A DNA stretch of 64,000 nt from Acanthochlamys bracteata (GCA_019914995.1 CM034136.1:3921270-3985269), one strand, 5' to 3'. Shown: positions 24,262-37,050, counted from the first letter of the stretch. The notes: a model not told the origin generated them from the sequence alone. Numbers and translations: made by a program.

Positions 24262-24556
24262 GGGCGTGTTTCAAATGTCCGTAATTGAGTTTTATGAAAG
24301 TGAAAAGTAGAAAGTAGAGTTTTTTGAAAAGTAAAGTGGAAGTGGAGTTCAGTATTTGTGTTTCGATAGATTTTGAAAATGTGTTGAAAATTAAAAAATA
24401 TAGTTGTATTGAAAAGTGTGCAAATGAGAAAGTTACAATTGGAGTTTCGGATATGGAAGTAAAGTTTTGAGTTCCTTATGTAATTGAAATATATGAACTG
24501 TTCGGAACTTAAAATCTGGCCAAAAAAAGTGGATTACGAGCATTTGAAACACGCCC
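24262..24556. mobile_element. Tourist-like (PIF/Harbinger) MITE with perfect 16-bp TIRs
   Basis: The left end GGGCGTGTTTCAAATG (24262-24277) and right end CATTTGAAACACGCCC (24541-24556) are exact inverted complements. Both sides are flanked by TTA (24259-24261 and 24557-24559), the usual target duplication of PIF/Harbinger elements. The 295-bp interior is AT-rich with no coding capacity, so it must have been moved in trans. Size, ends and TTA duplication all fit. Confidence 0.9.
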
Positions 24557-24694
24557 TTAACATAGCTGATGGTATAAATTATGAAACAACCACTGTAATA
24601 CAAGTGTTTAATCAGATAACATAGCACCAAACCATATACAAGTTTTTGCATTCTGGCTTTTCCTCGTTACTCATGTATCAGATGATCACTTCCA

Positions 24695-25028
24695 TTATAA
24701 GTCATCTGTCTCGGGTTTTCTCTTGCAGTAATTCTCAAGTGGATCAGAGTTGTCCTTCAGCTTGTCTCTTGTGTGACTAGCAGTAGCACTATGCTCTTCT
24801 ACTTCATCCCATGTAGTGGCACACTCTCCACTGGTAGAGTCCTCAGCACACGCCTGCTCTGCCTTCTTTATGCTCTTTCAATCTTCTCTCATAACTCCCG
24901 TGGCGTAGCTGGAGAGCTTTGCATGAAAACATTCGGTGCCTTACGCCGCTTAACTAAAGAGCTAACATTAGCTAAAGATGTAGCCGTTGCTAGTGTATGT
25001 TTCCTTCTTTCTTCTAGAGCTTTGCCTT
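24695..25028 (-). pseudogene. CP12 pseudogene
   Basis: CP12 is a small redox-switched chloroplast protein that ties up GAPDH and phosphoribulokinase in the dark. The minus strand reads MQSSPATPREL, stop (TGA where a Ser codon is expected), EKIE, then after a one-base frame change IKKAEQACAEDSTSGECATTWDEVEE and HSATASHTRDKLKDNSDPLENYC. The hallmark core (WDEVEELSAAASH type) and first cysteine pair are clear. The C-terminus normally ends CKDNPETDECRTYDN; here it is CKRKPETDDL and stop, so the last Cys and the GAPDH-contacting tail are lost by a small deletion. An N-terminal remnant resembling a plastid transit peptide lies upstream, without a clear ATG. There is no intron in the recognisable part. 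Confidence 0.88.
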
Positions 25029-25990
25029 GAGCTACTAGTGCAAAACTAGGTAATTTGAGTTTGTATGTAGAATGACTGAAATGAACATGAGAAGCAAGAG
25101 CAGCTTATGTGAAGTGAAAGAATTCGGAGTGCACATATTTCTTATCATGAGCTACCCAGGGAGATGATGCCGCGTCTGATTGAATTGCAGCTATTTGTCA
25201 CTGGTTTCCTGAATCTTAGACTATTTTTGCCCATGAAGGATGCTGAAGAAAGGAACAGGAAAGGAGTGCGGCGGCTGTGAGGATTATCCGCTTCTCGAAT
25301 CCTTGAAAAGAACAACTGGGGATGGCAAAAATTCAGGGAAAAAGTTCAAATTTTGTACCAGTCTTTGAATTTTAGGGGTACATTTTGTTGTAGTTGAAGT
25401 CTTGTCTTCGTTAGCAAAGAAGAAATATCTTGAAGCAAATGTACGTTTACTTGCGTGTTGAAAGCCTTTTCATTGATTTTGTGGACTGATTTTAATTGTT
25501 CGAATGCGGAAAAATTACTTTGGCTTTTTCCTAAACTTTTTCCTTTGCAACGAAAACGTAAAAATTGTCACAGATAAGTGAAACTATTCTTCATCTCCTC
25601 GATCGAAATAGGCTGCCAGAATAAAACTCCAATCACCGGCACAAACAAAAGAAAAAAAAATTCCAAGATCATTACTTGCAAATTAATCGAAGCGGCAAAT
25701 ACTTGCAAGAACAATCTCACGGGTACTCCATTCATTTAACATCTTTCCTAACAATGCCTGGGCTCCAGGCTAGACTATTCAGAATGGTTCACCAAAATAT
25801 AATCAGATAACAGTTACGGTGGTATTGATATGGCAAATACTAATAATTTGTGACAGCTCCAAGTGTTATGTCTTTCTTTAACCAAAAAGAGAAAGTGTCA
25901 AGGGTCTTTAAGTCCACTTACGTCCATCCATATACTGGTCTGACAAACTTAAAAGAAACATCACTGGAATAGCCTTAAAGTTGATAATTT
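25029..25990. other. Intergenic between the CP12 pseudogene and TENA_E
   Basis: The stretch 25120-25370 is less AT-rich and holds two overlapping plus-strand open stretches (for example one ending MKDAEERNRKGVRRL). I cannot relate these to a family, and there is no start or splice context that would make a gene. The last ~150 bases should hold the TENA_E 3' UTR. Nothing else is recognised. Confidence 0.4.
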
Positions 25991-28170
25991 CTATGATTCA
26001 CCGGAGCTCATATTCCAGAACTTTATCTCATGTTCGAGGACACAGATGAATGCCTCTTCAGCCTTTTGCCTTATATCAGCACGTGCCTTTTCCAAGGACC
26101 TATCTGCAATCTTCTGGAGGGAGATGCAGTACTGCCCAAAACCATCACTACCCCATCTATGGCATGTATCCATGAGCTCTGCAGGTGTTTTGTTACCACT
26201 TCCTAAGCAGTGAGAAAAGCTTTGTTGATACACTGCTTCAATAGCCCAAATTGCAGTCATGACAATGCTATATTCCACCTCTGGAACAATTAAACTCTGC
26301 AAAAAGCTAGATTGGAGGTATATGACGATTACGTACTTCAATTTAGTAAAACTTTGTCATTACGCCATATTTTCTTAAGAGAAAGAGTTACCTGCAATAC
26401 TCCAAGTTTGTCTTCTGAGGAATTACATTATCGAGATCAACACCCCAACGAGATGCTTCTTTCTTGAACCAAGACAACTCATCATTGAGAGAAGCAAGAC
26501 CACCTAACACTACCTCCATATCTGACTTAGCATCTGATTTCTTCCAAGCTTTTAGAAGAACACTTGCACCGAAAGGTACAAACTCCCTAACAAATATATA
26601 ATCCTGACCCTGCACATTCCAAAATAATGTCTCTACTGAAAGAAAATATAACACCACCACTTTAAGAGAAGCAATACCACCACTTTCATCAGTACTTTTA
26701 TTTCTTGGTGTGAGAACATACTTTCATCAGATTAACTTTATTCCTAGTTGATCATGGAAGCATATACTTTTTAAATGCTAGTCTTACCCTTACATTCAAT
26801 TTGAATGAATAATGAAAAAACAAGATAGCTATTCAGACATCCTCTCCTATCATACCAAAATCTATTTGCATATAACAAGTTCCACCTAATTGAAGGATAA
26901 AGATAAGAATCATCTGAAATACTTCAAGCAATCATAGTCGTGATAATAACTTGTCATAGTTCAAATGCTTTTGTAAGTTGCCATTCCTTTACCACTTCAG
27001 CACGACCTACAGAAGACACCCATCATTCTGCTTAATCCTTTGAACCAAAAGTAACTCCTAGCCATTCCCCAAAGACCAAATATCAGTAAATGACTTCTCC
27101 AAGATTCTCTATCTGATAAAATTCCACCTTATTAATAAGTCACTTATTCCTCGTCCTGAGATAAATCCATTTTCAACTCAAAAAATAGTAAAAAAGCTGC
27201 CACTAGCAGTCAGCAAATATCAATTATTATTCAAACACACCTTTTTTTGAGGTAACCATTATTTGACACTGCTCATTGATGAAACTATCCCAACAAGTTC
27301 AATTACTTATTTTGTGTTCTAAGATTGCTTATGTATCTCATGTTTGGGTACCTGAATGTTTCTTTTCCTAGATATGACCAGAATCATGCACAATTGTTAT
27401 GTTGTCTCTTGTTGTTTTCGAAAATGTAAACATCTACAAACTTTGAACATGGCCATGAAGATAACTGTGCAGTTTTTATTTTTAAGAAAAGAACAATACA
27501 TGGTCAAAATCTATCAGCTCCAAAATGAGGGGATCAATGCTACTAAACAAGTAACACCAAATTGGCACCATAAGACAGTTTATCGATCCATTATCAGGCC
27601 CCTACAACTGAAGGAGCTGCACTTAACAGGGCAGTAGCTAAGCGGAAATGTAACATATACAGAACCTTCATTGTGAAAACAACAATAGCATCTGCGTTAA
27701 CACAGCACAATTTTCACTGAGATAAACGATGATCTTGAAACTTTCTCTTTTTATAATGTAGAATTAACAGAGAAGCAACAGCTTTCTTTATAATTTACCA
27801 TAAACATTTAAGAAACAAGCTTTAGTGCTGCTTGAGTACAGATTTTCAAGAAATGTCGCACGATAATCATGATTTTAGTAATCCAATGATCTAATCAATA
27901 CCCAAAAGCACAATAAGAATCAAAAGAGAAAAAGGCAGAAACTTCAAAATCTTGAACTGTTCTTCACAGAAATTGATTGAAAGGTAAAACGGGAACAAAG
28001 GAGAGGAAAGTTTTTACCAGCCAACGCTTGAAAGCTTGGATATCGACGGTTCCGTCACGGATGCTGAGCACGAACGGATGATGCGTGGCACTATCGTATA
28101 GCGATCGGTAGCGATCTTTCCACGTGGCGATCGTGCTCTTCTGATCGTCGTCGGCACCGTCCAACGACAT
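25991..28170 (-). CDS. TENA_E: TENA/THI-4 family protein, plant TENA_E type (thiamine salvage)
   Basis: Exons 28170-28018, 26609-26392 and 26306-25991 join in phase to give 228 residues (Arabidopsis TENA_E has about 220). TENA_E enzymes hydrolyse damaged aminopyrimidine precursors of thiamin; unlike bacterial TenA/TENA_C they use Glu in place of the catalytic Cys. Family blocks, in order: [81 protein letters not shown] and the C-terminal [10 protein letters not shown]. It is an all-alpha fold with no transit peptide, so probably cytosolic. The intron 1 donor is CTG|GTAAAA and the intron 2 acceptor TCTAG|CTTTTTG; the nearby GCAG would give a wrong phase. The reading frame is clean and the gene looks functional. 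Confidence 0.93.
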
Positions 28171-28987
28171 TGTGTTAGTGGACCAGACGGGAGATTATTC
28201 ACGCTGTTAAAGAAACAAAACAGAACAAAACACCAAACTGTTTAAGATAAAATTCGGAACTTTAAAATTCAGAACTACACAGGTTTTGTAATGCTAATTT
28301 GTTTAATATTAATCAAGTTGTACTTTTTTCAGTATGTTAGCGATTGGGTTAATTTTTCCTTCTAATCACCAACCAATTGCTGTTATAATTAATTAATCAA
28401 GTTTTATAAATGAATATCAAATTACTGATTATTCTTTTACCAAACAATAACAACTAAAAAAAGTAAAATTAAAGTTAATAGCTAATACTTTCTCTAAAAA
28501 CATTTTAATTTTTAATAATAAGTCAAACCGATCGCTGCAATGGCACTTTTTACAATTTTCTATAAGTTAATTGCTATTAACTTTGTAATGTTCTACTCAT
28601 CACTATCTATGAAGTTATTGTATGATTAAAAAAATTTACCTTTCTTTGGTGCAAGTAATTGCTACTTAGATTCAATAATTTCTTGTATTTCTTTCAGAAC
28701 CGGAAATAGAACGCTAGGCTGTATATTAAATTAATTAAACTATATATTTTGTATCTCACTGTATATTTTACTCAATGTTTTACCAGTTCATTCTGATATG
28801 CTCTAAATATTTCAAAAGTTGTACTAATTCATTAAGTTGGTGACAAAAACCAATGAATCAAATAGTCAAACGAGGAATTAAATGAAAATTAATGCTAATT
28901 ACTAATAGAGTATTATGGTGGTTATACATATGCAAAGATAAGAGTTCTTGCAAAAGCAAAACCAAACTAATTTTCGTCCATCATACA
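28171..28987. other. Intergenic between divergent TENA_E and SPH genes
   Basis: AT-rich promoter region shared by two genes that point away from each other. A TATATATTTTGT stretch lies near 28740. An in-frame ATG at 28892 could extend the SPH protein, but it would place charged residues ahead of the signal peptide. No other feature is recognised. Confidence 0.4.
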
Positions 28988-29386
28988 ATGGCATGCAAAT
29001 TTTGGTTGGTCAAAGCAGCGTCGGTGATTTTTTTGTTTATGTGCAGAGGCCTGAAGACATCAGGTGCAATTCAAGTAGACATTGCCAATGATCTAGGTGG
29101 TGGCCAGGTGACCACGTTGATCTGTAATTCTGATGGCAAAACACTTGGGACTCAAAGGGTGTTCAATGGCAACAGCTATAGATTCAATGTCCGATCCAAT
29201 GCCTATTGCGACATCGGTTGGCTTTTCCACGATTTCCCGGCGATTCGGTTGCCGGTGTATGCGGCGGGTCGAGATGCAGGCAAGTGCAAGACTGGGTGCC
29301 ATTGGCAAACTAGACCAACGGGACTGTGGAGGCTAAACCAGATATCTAACCAGTGGCAGTTTGTCCTCCCTTGGGGAGAGAACTGA
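28988..29386 (+). CDS. Plant self-incompatibility S1 (SPH) family secreted protein
   Basis: An intronless 132-residue protein. Residues 1-~27 form a signal peptide (hydrophobic core AASVIFLFMC), followed by the mature start around AIQVDIANDL. The S1/SPH fold is suggested by the beta-rich pattern, the motif YCDIGWLFHDF, and the cysteines in TLICNS, AYCDIG and CKTGCHW. SPH proteins are small secreted proteins related to the Papaver stigma S-protein. They form large families in plants and most have unknown roles, so no self-incompatibility function should be assumed. The length is typical. The start at 28988 is chosen because it directly precedes the signal peptide. Confidence 0.88.
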   Translation: MACKFWLVKAASVIFLFMCRGLKTSGAIQVDIANDLGGGQVTTLICNSDGKTLGTQRVFNGNSYRFNVRSNAYCDIGWLFHDFPAIRLPVYAAGRDAGKCKTGCHWQTRPTGLWRLNQISNQWQFVLPWGEN

Positions 29387-30802
29387 TGAAAAGTTTGATT
29401 TACTTCAATTCAAAATGTAACATTTTAAGTATTAATTGCATAATAAAATTGAAGAGAACTCTTCAATAATATATATTTTTATATTATTAATAGATCTTTT
29501 TTCATAAGTTTAGGAGTGTTTTAATTGGGTGGAAATTTGCGAAAAAGATTTGGACCGGACTCATAGCCATAGCCATGATTGTATAATAAAATTTAAATTT
29601 AGAAGAATTGAATAATTTAGGAGTGTTTTAATATAGAGTTGGGTCCAATAACGTGTAACCGAGTTCAAGTTGCCGTAAGAACGTGTTTCGATCGTCTTTA
29701 AAATTCCAATCTTCTGTCAAAATTAAAATTTCAAAAATATTTTATTTATACAAAAAATTAAACATTCTAATTTTACACATAAAATTTAATTTTAATTTTA
29801 TTATTCATACATTTTTAGTATTAATTTATTTTTTATTTTTTATTTATTTTTAAAAATAATTAAATATAAAAATTAAATATTTTTAAAATTTATTTTAAAA
29901 AATTTTATTTTTTATTTCTAAATTATCACCAAATTTAGTTAAGTATATTTGAAACATCGTACTAATTCTACGGTCGGTGCTCGGGCTTGATCGAGAGATG
30001 TTGGAGGAGAATCAGAAGCGGAGCGTGCAGATTACTATCCTCATTGGACTGATCCTTGCCCTTTCCATGGCCGGGATATCTGTTTCTATCAATCATTCAT
30101 TGATCTGTTTGTTTAATGAATTTCATATGTTTCATTAAATCACTCCATATAGACGTTCATGGTGCTGTCTTCTGTTAATTTAGTTGCTTGAATTAGTTTT
30201 CGGTTCTGGCGCACTGGAATTTGGTTTTATTGTCTTGTGTGGAGTGGGATGTATTATAACAGTGTTTGTTCTGCTTAAATAATTCTTGCTTGTGTTTAAA
30301 TTAGGATATTTTGTTTAGTAGGACGACAGCGTTCGAATTACTAATGGTTGAGGATACAAATATGATTTCTAAGAAACAAAAAAGAGTTGTAATTAGTAGT
30401 GGATACATTTGTCTTCTTTTTACCCTTACAACTAGAAATGAAAATTCTGAAAGTTTCACAGGGATGCAGTATATTCCATTAGCTCCGAAATCATCTACTG
30501 CTTGTAAGTAAGTGTGTGGTGCATAAGGTTTTTCTGGTTGTTTGGTATATGCCTTTTACCTTACTTCACGCAAGATTCAGGTAAAGAACTTCTCTACCCT
30601 CACTGACATAGCTAGTTCTAGGAGGTTTATGTCACCAGTACATGTGCTAACAATTGTATGAAGGAATGCTTACAGTTTGCTCCTTTTTGTTATCATGAAA
30701 TTGTTGATAGTTTGGATTTAATGAGCCACAACCCACAACATCATGAGCTCATTCTGTACACACGAACTGAAACAGCAAACTTGGCCTTTCACTTGATACA
30801 TC
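29387..30802. other. Intergenic, AT-rich, no convincing gene
   Basis: 29680-29960 is an AT-rich repeat-like block bounded by ACGTGTTTCGATC and ATTTGAAACATCG. At 29999 an open frame starts MLEENQKRSVQITILIGLIL and is hydrophobic; it stops within ~45 codons and I cannot assign it. It could be a first exon or chance. GTAAG-like donors occur nearby, but no matching downstream exon was found. Confidence 0.35.
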
Positions 30803-33800
30803 ATTTTCGACGCACCACCACTTCCACCACTTGCTGAACTTGCTAAACCAGAGCAGAAGCTCGCTGGTGTCAGAATTGACAGCACCAGCAATTCATATAG
30901 TAGGATGTGAGTGTCAAAATAGCTACCTTGTCATGGTAGTTTAGCTAGAATGAGGAAAGTTGTTATTATGAAATATTTGAAAAACTTAAGATGGTGCATG
31001 AGGCTGAAGAAATTGTTTACTCTCTCCAGTGTGTTACATTGCTCACAAGCATCCTCTACTTTGATGTTTAAACAAAGGCACATTTTTCTCTGAGAGTTAA
31101 CATTTCATACAAGCCAAATACTGCATAGTTGCACTAGAAGATCTGTAACATATGCACTTTCAGTACCGTGTTAAGAGATAGATGAACTTTCAAGTTAAAG
31201 CTCATAGTTGGGAGTCATTAGAGTTTGTTGATATGTTATTTTATGCTGTGATTATGCTCTTTTTTTATTATGTACAGTAAATTATCAATATTTTTATTCT
31301 GCAGGTCCTTTTACATAGGTATAGGGATTCATTCCTTGTTGGATGATTATTCACTATGGCTGGAGAAAGAGGTGCATGGCTATCCTGAAGGTGCTACGAT
31401 CTACTTTGTAGTTGCTTTTTACAAATCTTCAAGGGTTCTGTAGAGCTTTGTTGGTATTGCAAGGTACAGTGTTGGATTTGTTTTTCAATTTTGGAGTCAT
31501 CTTTCCATAAATTGCTGGGTCTGCAAGTTGGGTGGAACCATTCTAGCTTCTTGTGTTACTATGTCAGAGAAAGTATGCTTTAAATGCATCTGTTCTACCT
31601 ATTGCAGCATCATGTACATGATATCTTTTCTCAGCTTCAATTGTATACTTTCCTTTTCAAAATCTGAAAGCAAAGGTTACATGGCAGTTTCAGACACAAT
31701 TCCTGAACTGTAGCTTAGACAACTTTTAGCCAAGTGAAACTATTGAGAAGTTCTTACGTTCATATGATAAACTGTCAGCAATTCCTGCATCACCTGCAGG
31801 TCCCTTACACTTCTTTCTTTTTAAGCTCAACTAAGTCTTCGGATAGTAAATTACTAACTAAAAAGTCTCTTCTCCTTATTAAGGTCAAGAGATGGTTGGC
31901 ATTTGTCTTTCAGCATTCGTGCTGATGAGGTTCTCAGTCCCCTACTTTATTAAGTTCTAGGCCTGAAGTTCCTAGTTCCTTTGAGTTAGCTACTTGTGCT
32001 CTTTGTAATTAGGATGACAATAATGGCAGCAAACGGAAAGTATGGGTTGCTGATGTGTAAACAAGGAAAGCAAGGCCACTCTTCCAGTCTCCGGATGTGC
32101 AATATTTGATAAGTGTGTTTCTTTATCTGTTACCTTTTGGTGGTATTATACGATGTTAAGATTTAACTATTTGTACTCCTGTAGCTTTGTTTCAATTCCA
32201 CATTGCTGGTCTGTACCATACTACTTTCTCCTGGATGTCCATCGAAGAAGCCACTAGTTCCTGCTAGTCCCAAAATTCTATCAATGAGCAGCAGAATGTA
32301 GAACAAGTATGGACGTTCCAGGATCTGCTGAGAGATGCTTATGGTGAAGATTAGTTTGTTATGCAACCAGTCAACTGGTGTTGGCTTCATTGGATGGGAC
32401 CATGAAAGCAGTTGGCCCTTCTGCTGTATTTACATCATTGGACCATCCCTGAACAGAAGTACATACAATTACTTCCATCTGTCGGCCATACTGCTTTATT
32501 AGTCCTTGTCAAAGGTTTCGAAAGAAAGTTGACCTGTGAAGGAGCAATGGATATTTTGTCAGAGAACTTTGTGATTTGCCTCTTGCTGAAGTTGTCCCGA
32601 TTGCTTTCAATCGTGCGCGCAAATGAAAACGTTCAATTAATTGGAGGCCTGACAAGACATCAACACTGTACTGGTATATCAAATTCTATCACTTGCTCCA
32701 CATGCAATCATAAGATGCCGTGATGATTATGCACTAATATAATACTAGTAACTTGATTATTACGTGCCATCGACTACTTGCATGTTGTAATTTGATACTT
32801 CTGTCCTGCTATGAAGGTAAAGTAGTTACATAAAAAAAGGCCAAAAAGGTCTACAATAATATTCCTAATAGGTCATGGGTGTGTAGATTTAAGTGCCGCG
32901 GCAAGTAGGTTTTGTATATCTTGGATTTGCCTGCCTGTACATTTGGCAGGATAGAGACTAAGATGGGGGCGATGCTAAACTAGAAGTTTCTCCACGTGAT
33001 GTAATTTACACAGAGCCAACTGAGCTTGTAAATGGTGAACAACTGGAGATCTCACACAAACTTGACCTTCGATATTGATAAGCTGAAGTATTCAATTTCT
33101 TCAAGACATCGCATCTCCTATAATCCATTTAACAATAAGATATCTCATCTCAGAAGATAGGGTAGTGGGTTGTTTCAGTACTACTGGAGCCATGTGTTAC
33201 TACTAAATTAAGACATCTAATTTCTTCCGTATTTTGTCAACCTTATCATTCCTGGCTAATATTCTGATTTTTGAGATATTTTTGTACTATAGGGGTATCT
33301 CATGGTACGACGATTGACTTGCTTTAGTTTATGAATCTTGGTATAAAACTCGCCAAACGAGAACTTGGGTTATTGCTCCTGGAAACAAGGATGTCATACC
33401 ACGTATCTTATTTGGTCGAACATCAGAGGATGTCTATTCTGACCCAGGCTCGCCAATGATGCGCAGAACACTGAATGGAACCTATGTTATTGCAAAGGTC
33501 AAAAAATATGACGAAGGAACTTATATATTACTCAAAGGGAGGGGTGCAACTCCTGAAGGAAATGTTCCTTTCCTTGATTTGTTTGATATTTAAGTGTTCA
33601 GATTGTTCACACTCATCTTTTCATATAGACTGCTTTATTTTAGTAATTCACTTAAGATGCTGACATAACTGCTTGCTCAGAGATTCAGGAAACAAAGAAC
33701 GAATATGGGAAAGTGACAAGAAGTATTATGAGACTGCTGTAGCTTTAACGTCTGATCAAGTTGATGGTGAACTGCCCATTGATCAACTGCCCAGTGAAAA

Positions 33801-35390
33801 CAGAAAATACACAATACTTCATACTGAGGTGGCCAGATAGAAAGGCTGTTCAGCTTGCGAACTTCACCCATCCTTACCCCCAACTCATATCTCTACAAAA
33901 GGAGATGATCAAATACCAAAGGAAGGATGGTGTTCAACTTACTGCATCACTTTACTTGCCACCAGGTTATGAACCATAAAAGGATGGACCTCTTCCATGT
34001 CTTTTCTGGTCATACCCCGGAGAGTTTAAAAGCAGAGATGCAGCAGGGCAAGTTCGTGGTTCTCCTAATAAGTTCGCTGGAATTGGGCCAACATCAGCAC
34101 TTTTGTGGTTGGGTAGAGGGTAAAATGCTTATTCTCTGAAGTTTATGAATGATTCATAATGAGTTTGCCACTTTTGAGCATTCGTTCTGTTTCGTACACT
34201 CTAAAATAGTTTATATAAACATTTATGGTCTTGAAATATACTACAATTGAATTTCCCATCTTCCACAAGCGAAATATATATTGACTTATCATATACTTGC
34301 AGATGTTGTTACTCTTATTGTTTATGCTTGAAACATCCTGTCAGCTTTTACTATGCAGATTTTCTATTTTAGCTGGCCGACTATTCCAACAAAGGGGAGA
34401 GTGATGAAGAAGCAAATGACAGGTTATTTTGCCAATACTTTTCTCAGTCCCTATCCTGTGCGGCATATTTTTAATCATGAAACATTTACTATTTGTTTTT
34501 TTTTGTTTGTTAGACTGGGGCTTGAGAACATCACTATCAATTACAAGTTTGTCTTCAGACACCAAAAGTGCAGACTAGACTACAAATCAATATTAACAGG
34601 ATACATTCTAGACCTTTCTGTTTACAATGGAATAGCTAGAAGGTGTAGTCTGACATAGTATTCTTGTAAAGCGCAGTCAGTCTTGCTGGATATTTGTGCC
34701 GAGTGTAGTTATGTTGGACAGTTTATTTTACGATGGACAGTTTTCTATGAGGTGTTGAACTCTTGAAGAAACTAGTTCAGTCTGGATAGGCTATTGGTTC
34801 ATCCATAAAGTTGGGAAGAAAACTCCCAAAACTAGAGCTGGGGCTTTTGAAGATTTGATTAACAGAATGTGGAAGTTGTCTAGTATTAGGCACCATATCT
34901 TTGGCAGTCCTTAGATGGGATTTTGGAAGACATTAGGAGAAGCTCACAAGACCTTTTAAATTTTTGTATGATGTGATTCAGTGATTTAAGTTCTTGAAGA
35001 AAAGGTTCCTTTTGGCATTACACTTTGCAAGGTTGTTAACATTGAGCTCTACTCTTTTTGTTTTTCCTTTGTTTTGAACTCGGTAGTTCTTTTTTCTCCT
35101 ATAGGTATGTTGAGCAGTTGGTTGCCAGTGCAGAGGCTGCAGTGGAGGAAGTTATACGTAGAGGAGTAAGCTTCTTTTTATTCACCATGTGATGGCTTTT
35201 TGCAGTTCAATGTGATTCCTTCCAATCTCTTGATGTTTAGTTGGCTCATCCTTATAGAATTGCTGCTGGAGGCCATTCTTACTGAGCATTATGACTGCTA
35301 ATCTTCTCGCACATGATCCCCATCTTTTCTGCTGTGGAATTGCTCGCTCTGGAGCTTACAATAGAAACATTGACACCCTTTGGCTTCCAG
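30803..35390 (+). pseudogene. Chloroplast glutamyl endopeptidase (CGEP-like) pseudogene
   Basis: The parent family is a plastid-targeted S9 prolyl-oligopeptidase-like peptidase that cleaves after Glu. Collinear remnants: PPLAELAKPEQKLAGVRID (30830), SFYIGIGIHSLLDD (31306), KARPLFQSPDV (32070), KKPLVPASPKI (32250), YATSQLVLASLDGTMK (32355), RELCDLPLAE (32570), KLEVSPRDVIYTEPTELV (32978), RILFGRTSEDVYSDPGSPMM (33400), KVKKYDEGTYILLKGRG (33500), SLQKEMIKYQRKDGVQL (33893), YVEQLVASAEAAVEEVI (35105) and GGHSY (35270). Introns are kept; for example AT|GTGAGT at 30906/30907 pairs with TGCAG|GTCC at 31305/31306. So this is a gene duplicate, not a retrocopy. Stops and shifts are numerous: TAA after WVADV near 32058, TGA near 33325, and TGA immediately after the nucleophile motif GGHSY. 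The N-terminus with transit peptide and the exons after LTPFGFQ are missing. Confidence 0.9.
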
Positions 35391-36216
35391 GTTGAATCAA
35401 GTCAGCCCATTCTTGCATTGTTTCTTATCACATTGTCTGTATTATACAAATTTTTATTTCGAGAGGTAAATAAACTGAAGCAATTCTGAACGATGTAGTC
35501 TAATATTCATACATGTATTGCAAAATTCTTCTGAAGTTTATCAATCTAAGAAAATTTTCATTTTTGCTGTATAAAAAACTGTGAGTATCTATTATATCTT
35601 GCATAGGCGTACCCTTCTTCTGAACTTGCATAAAAAGTAAGACAGATTTCAGTTGTGTTGAACTAATTTTGAGATATTGCTACTGCACAGCATTGATAAA
35701 TAAGAAACGATTTCTTTTTTGTCTTCTCTCCAACTGCTACACGCAAAAGTTGTAGGAATTTCATTGTTCATTTGATTCATTCTGTTTGCCAACTTGAAAG
35801 GCAAAAACAAACAAACTTCATTTCCTTATCTTTTTAATGCAACTAATCGTCGACGCCATTCTTTTTTGTTTTTGTTCTTTTCTATCAAAGTGTTTTTGGA
35901 AAATAAAAAAAACAGCTTTTGTGATCATTATAAAGAGTACAAAAAAGCAATGGCTGAGACTTTCGCGGCCATTTAACTGATCAAAGCTTCTAGTCTACGT
36001 ATCTAGATACGTAAATATTTTAGAAAAAATTATATTCGAATAATTTCCATCAATATCAAATACCATACGCTAATTTTAAGCAACTGTTATGAGAGAAGAA
36101 GAATTCATGGTTTAATAATAAAATGTATTTAACCTTGCATTAGATTTCTTTTACACGTTTGTGACTTCTATATATATTATTTTTTTCTTTTTCTTTTTCT
36201 TTTGCAACTGTTTATG

Positions 36217-36473
36217 AGTGCGTTTGGCACAACTTATAAAAAATTACTTATCAATTTTTCTCTATTTTAAGTTTTTAATACATATTTTATAAGTATATAA
36301 AAAATTTATTTAAAAATTTAGAAAGTGTAAAAAAATTCTACGAAGTGAGATCTTTTTATTGCATATTTTTATTATTTTTTTGAAAATAAAAAAATAGAAC
36401 TCATTTTTTAAAAAAATAAAAATATTTTTTATTTTAAAAAAATTCTATTTTTTAAGCACTCCCAAACATCCCC
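36217..36473. repeat. AT-rich MITE-like repeat, one orientation
   Basis: Ends are imperfect inverted repeats: left GAGTGCGTTTGGCACAACTTAT, right TTTTAAGCACTCCCAAACATCCCC. The core TCTACGAAGTGAGATCTTTTTA is the reverse complement of the core of the 37.05 kb repeat. Confidence 0.6.
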
Positions 36474-36716
36474 AATAAAAGCGTTTTATACGAAAGTGTG
36501 AACACAATTTGTTTTTGGGAATCTACATCAGCAACAATTTTTTTAACAGTACGAAAATGGTCTTCATCTACTAGACATACTTTGTATCAAATTTAATGCA
36601 TATCAACGAAGTAACAAATGGGGGGGTGTTTAGTAGTGAAATGAAAAATTAAAAAAGAGAGTCGAAGAAAAGCAATCCCTAACACCCTCAAAATAGTCCA
36701 AACAATTTACTTCCTC

Positions 36717-36734
36717 TATATATATATATATATA
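36717..36734. repeat. (TA)9 microsatellite
   Basis: Uninterrupted TA dinucleotide run of 18 bases between the two MITE-like repeats. Confidence 0.9.
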
Positions 36735-37050
36735 ATTATTCTAACAGATTCGATTTAAAAATGGATGAAAAAGAATTAAAATGATCATTCTGTTCTTATC
36801 ATATTGAGTTTCATCAACGATCAAAATTAAGATAGGATAAAAATTTAAACTTAAAAATTTGAATTTAAAAAGTAAACCTAAACTTAAAAATATGAAAAAA
36901 AGTTCATTACATTGAAACACGTTCAAATATGCTTCTTCTTTTTCTATTTTTTGTGTTATTTTACAATCCGAATGAAAAAATTGAAACAAAATAATAATAA
37001 AATAGTTTAATTAAAATTAATGAGATAAGATAAACTTTCTGATATATTTA

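Noticed and set aside
25120-25370. A small plus-strand gene ending MKDAEERNRKGVRRL or an overlapping frame rich in Lys and Gly
   Set aside because: Two overlapping frames, neither with a family match, start context or splice partners.
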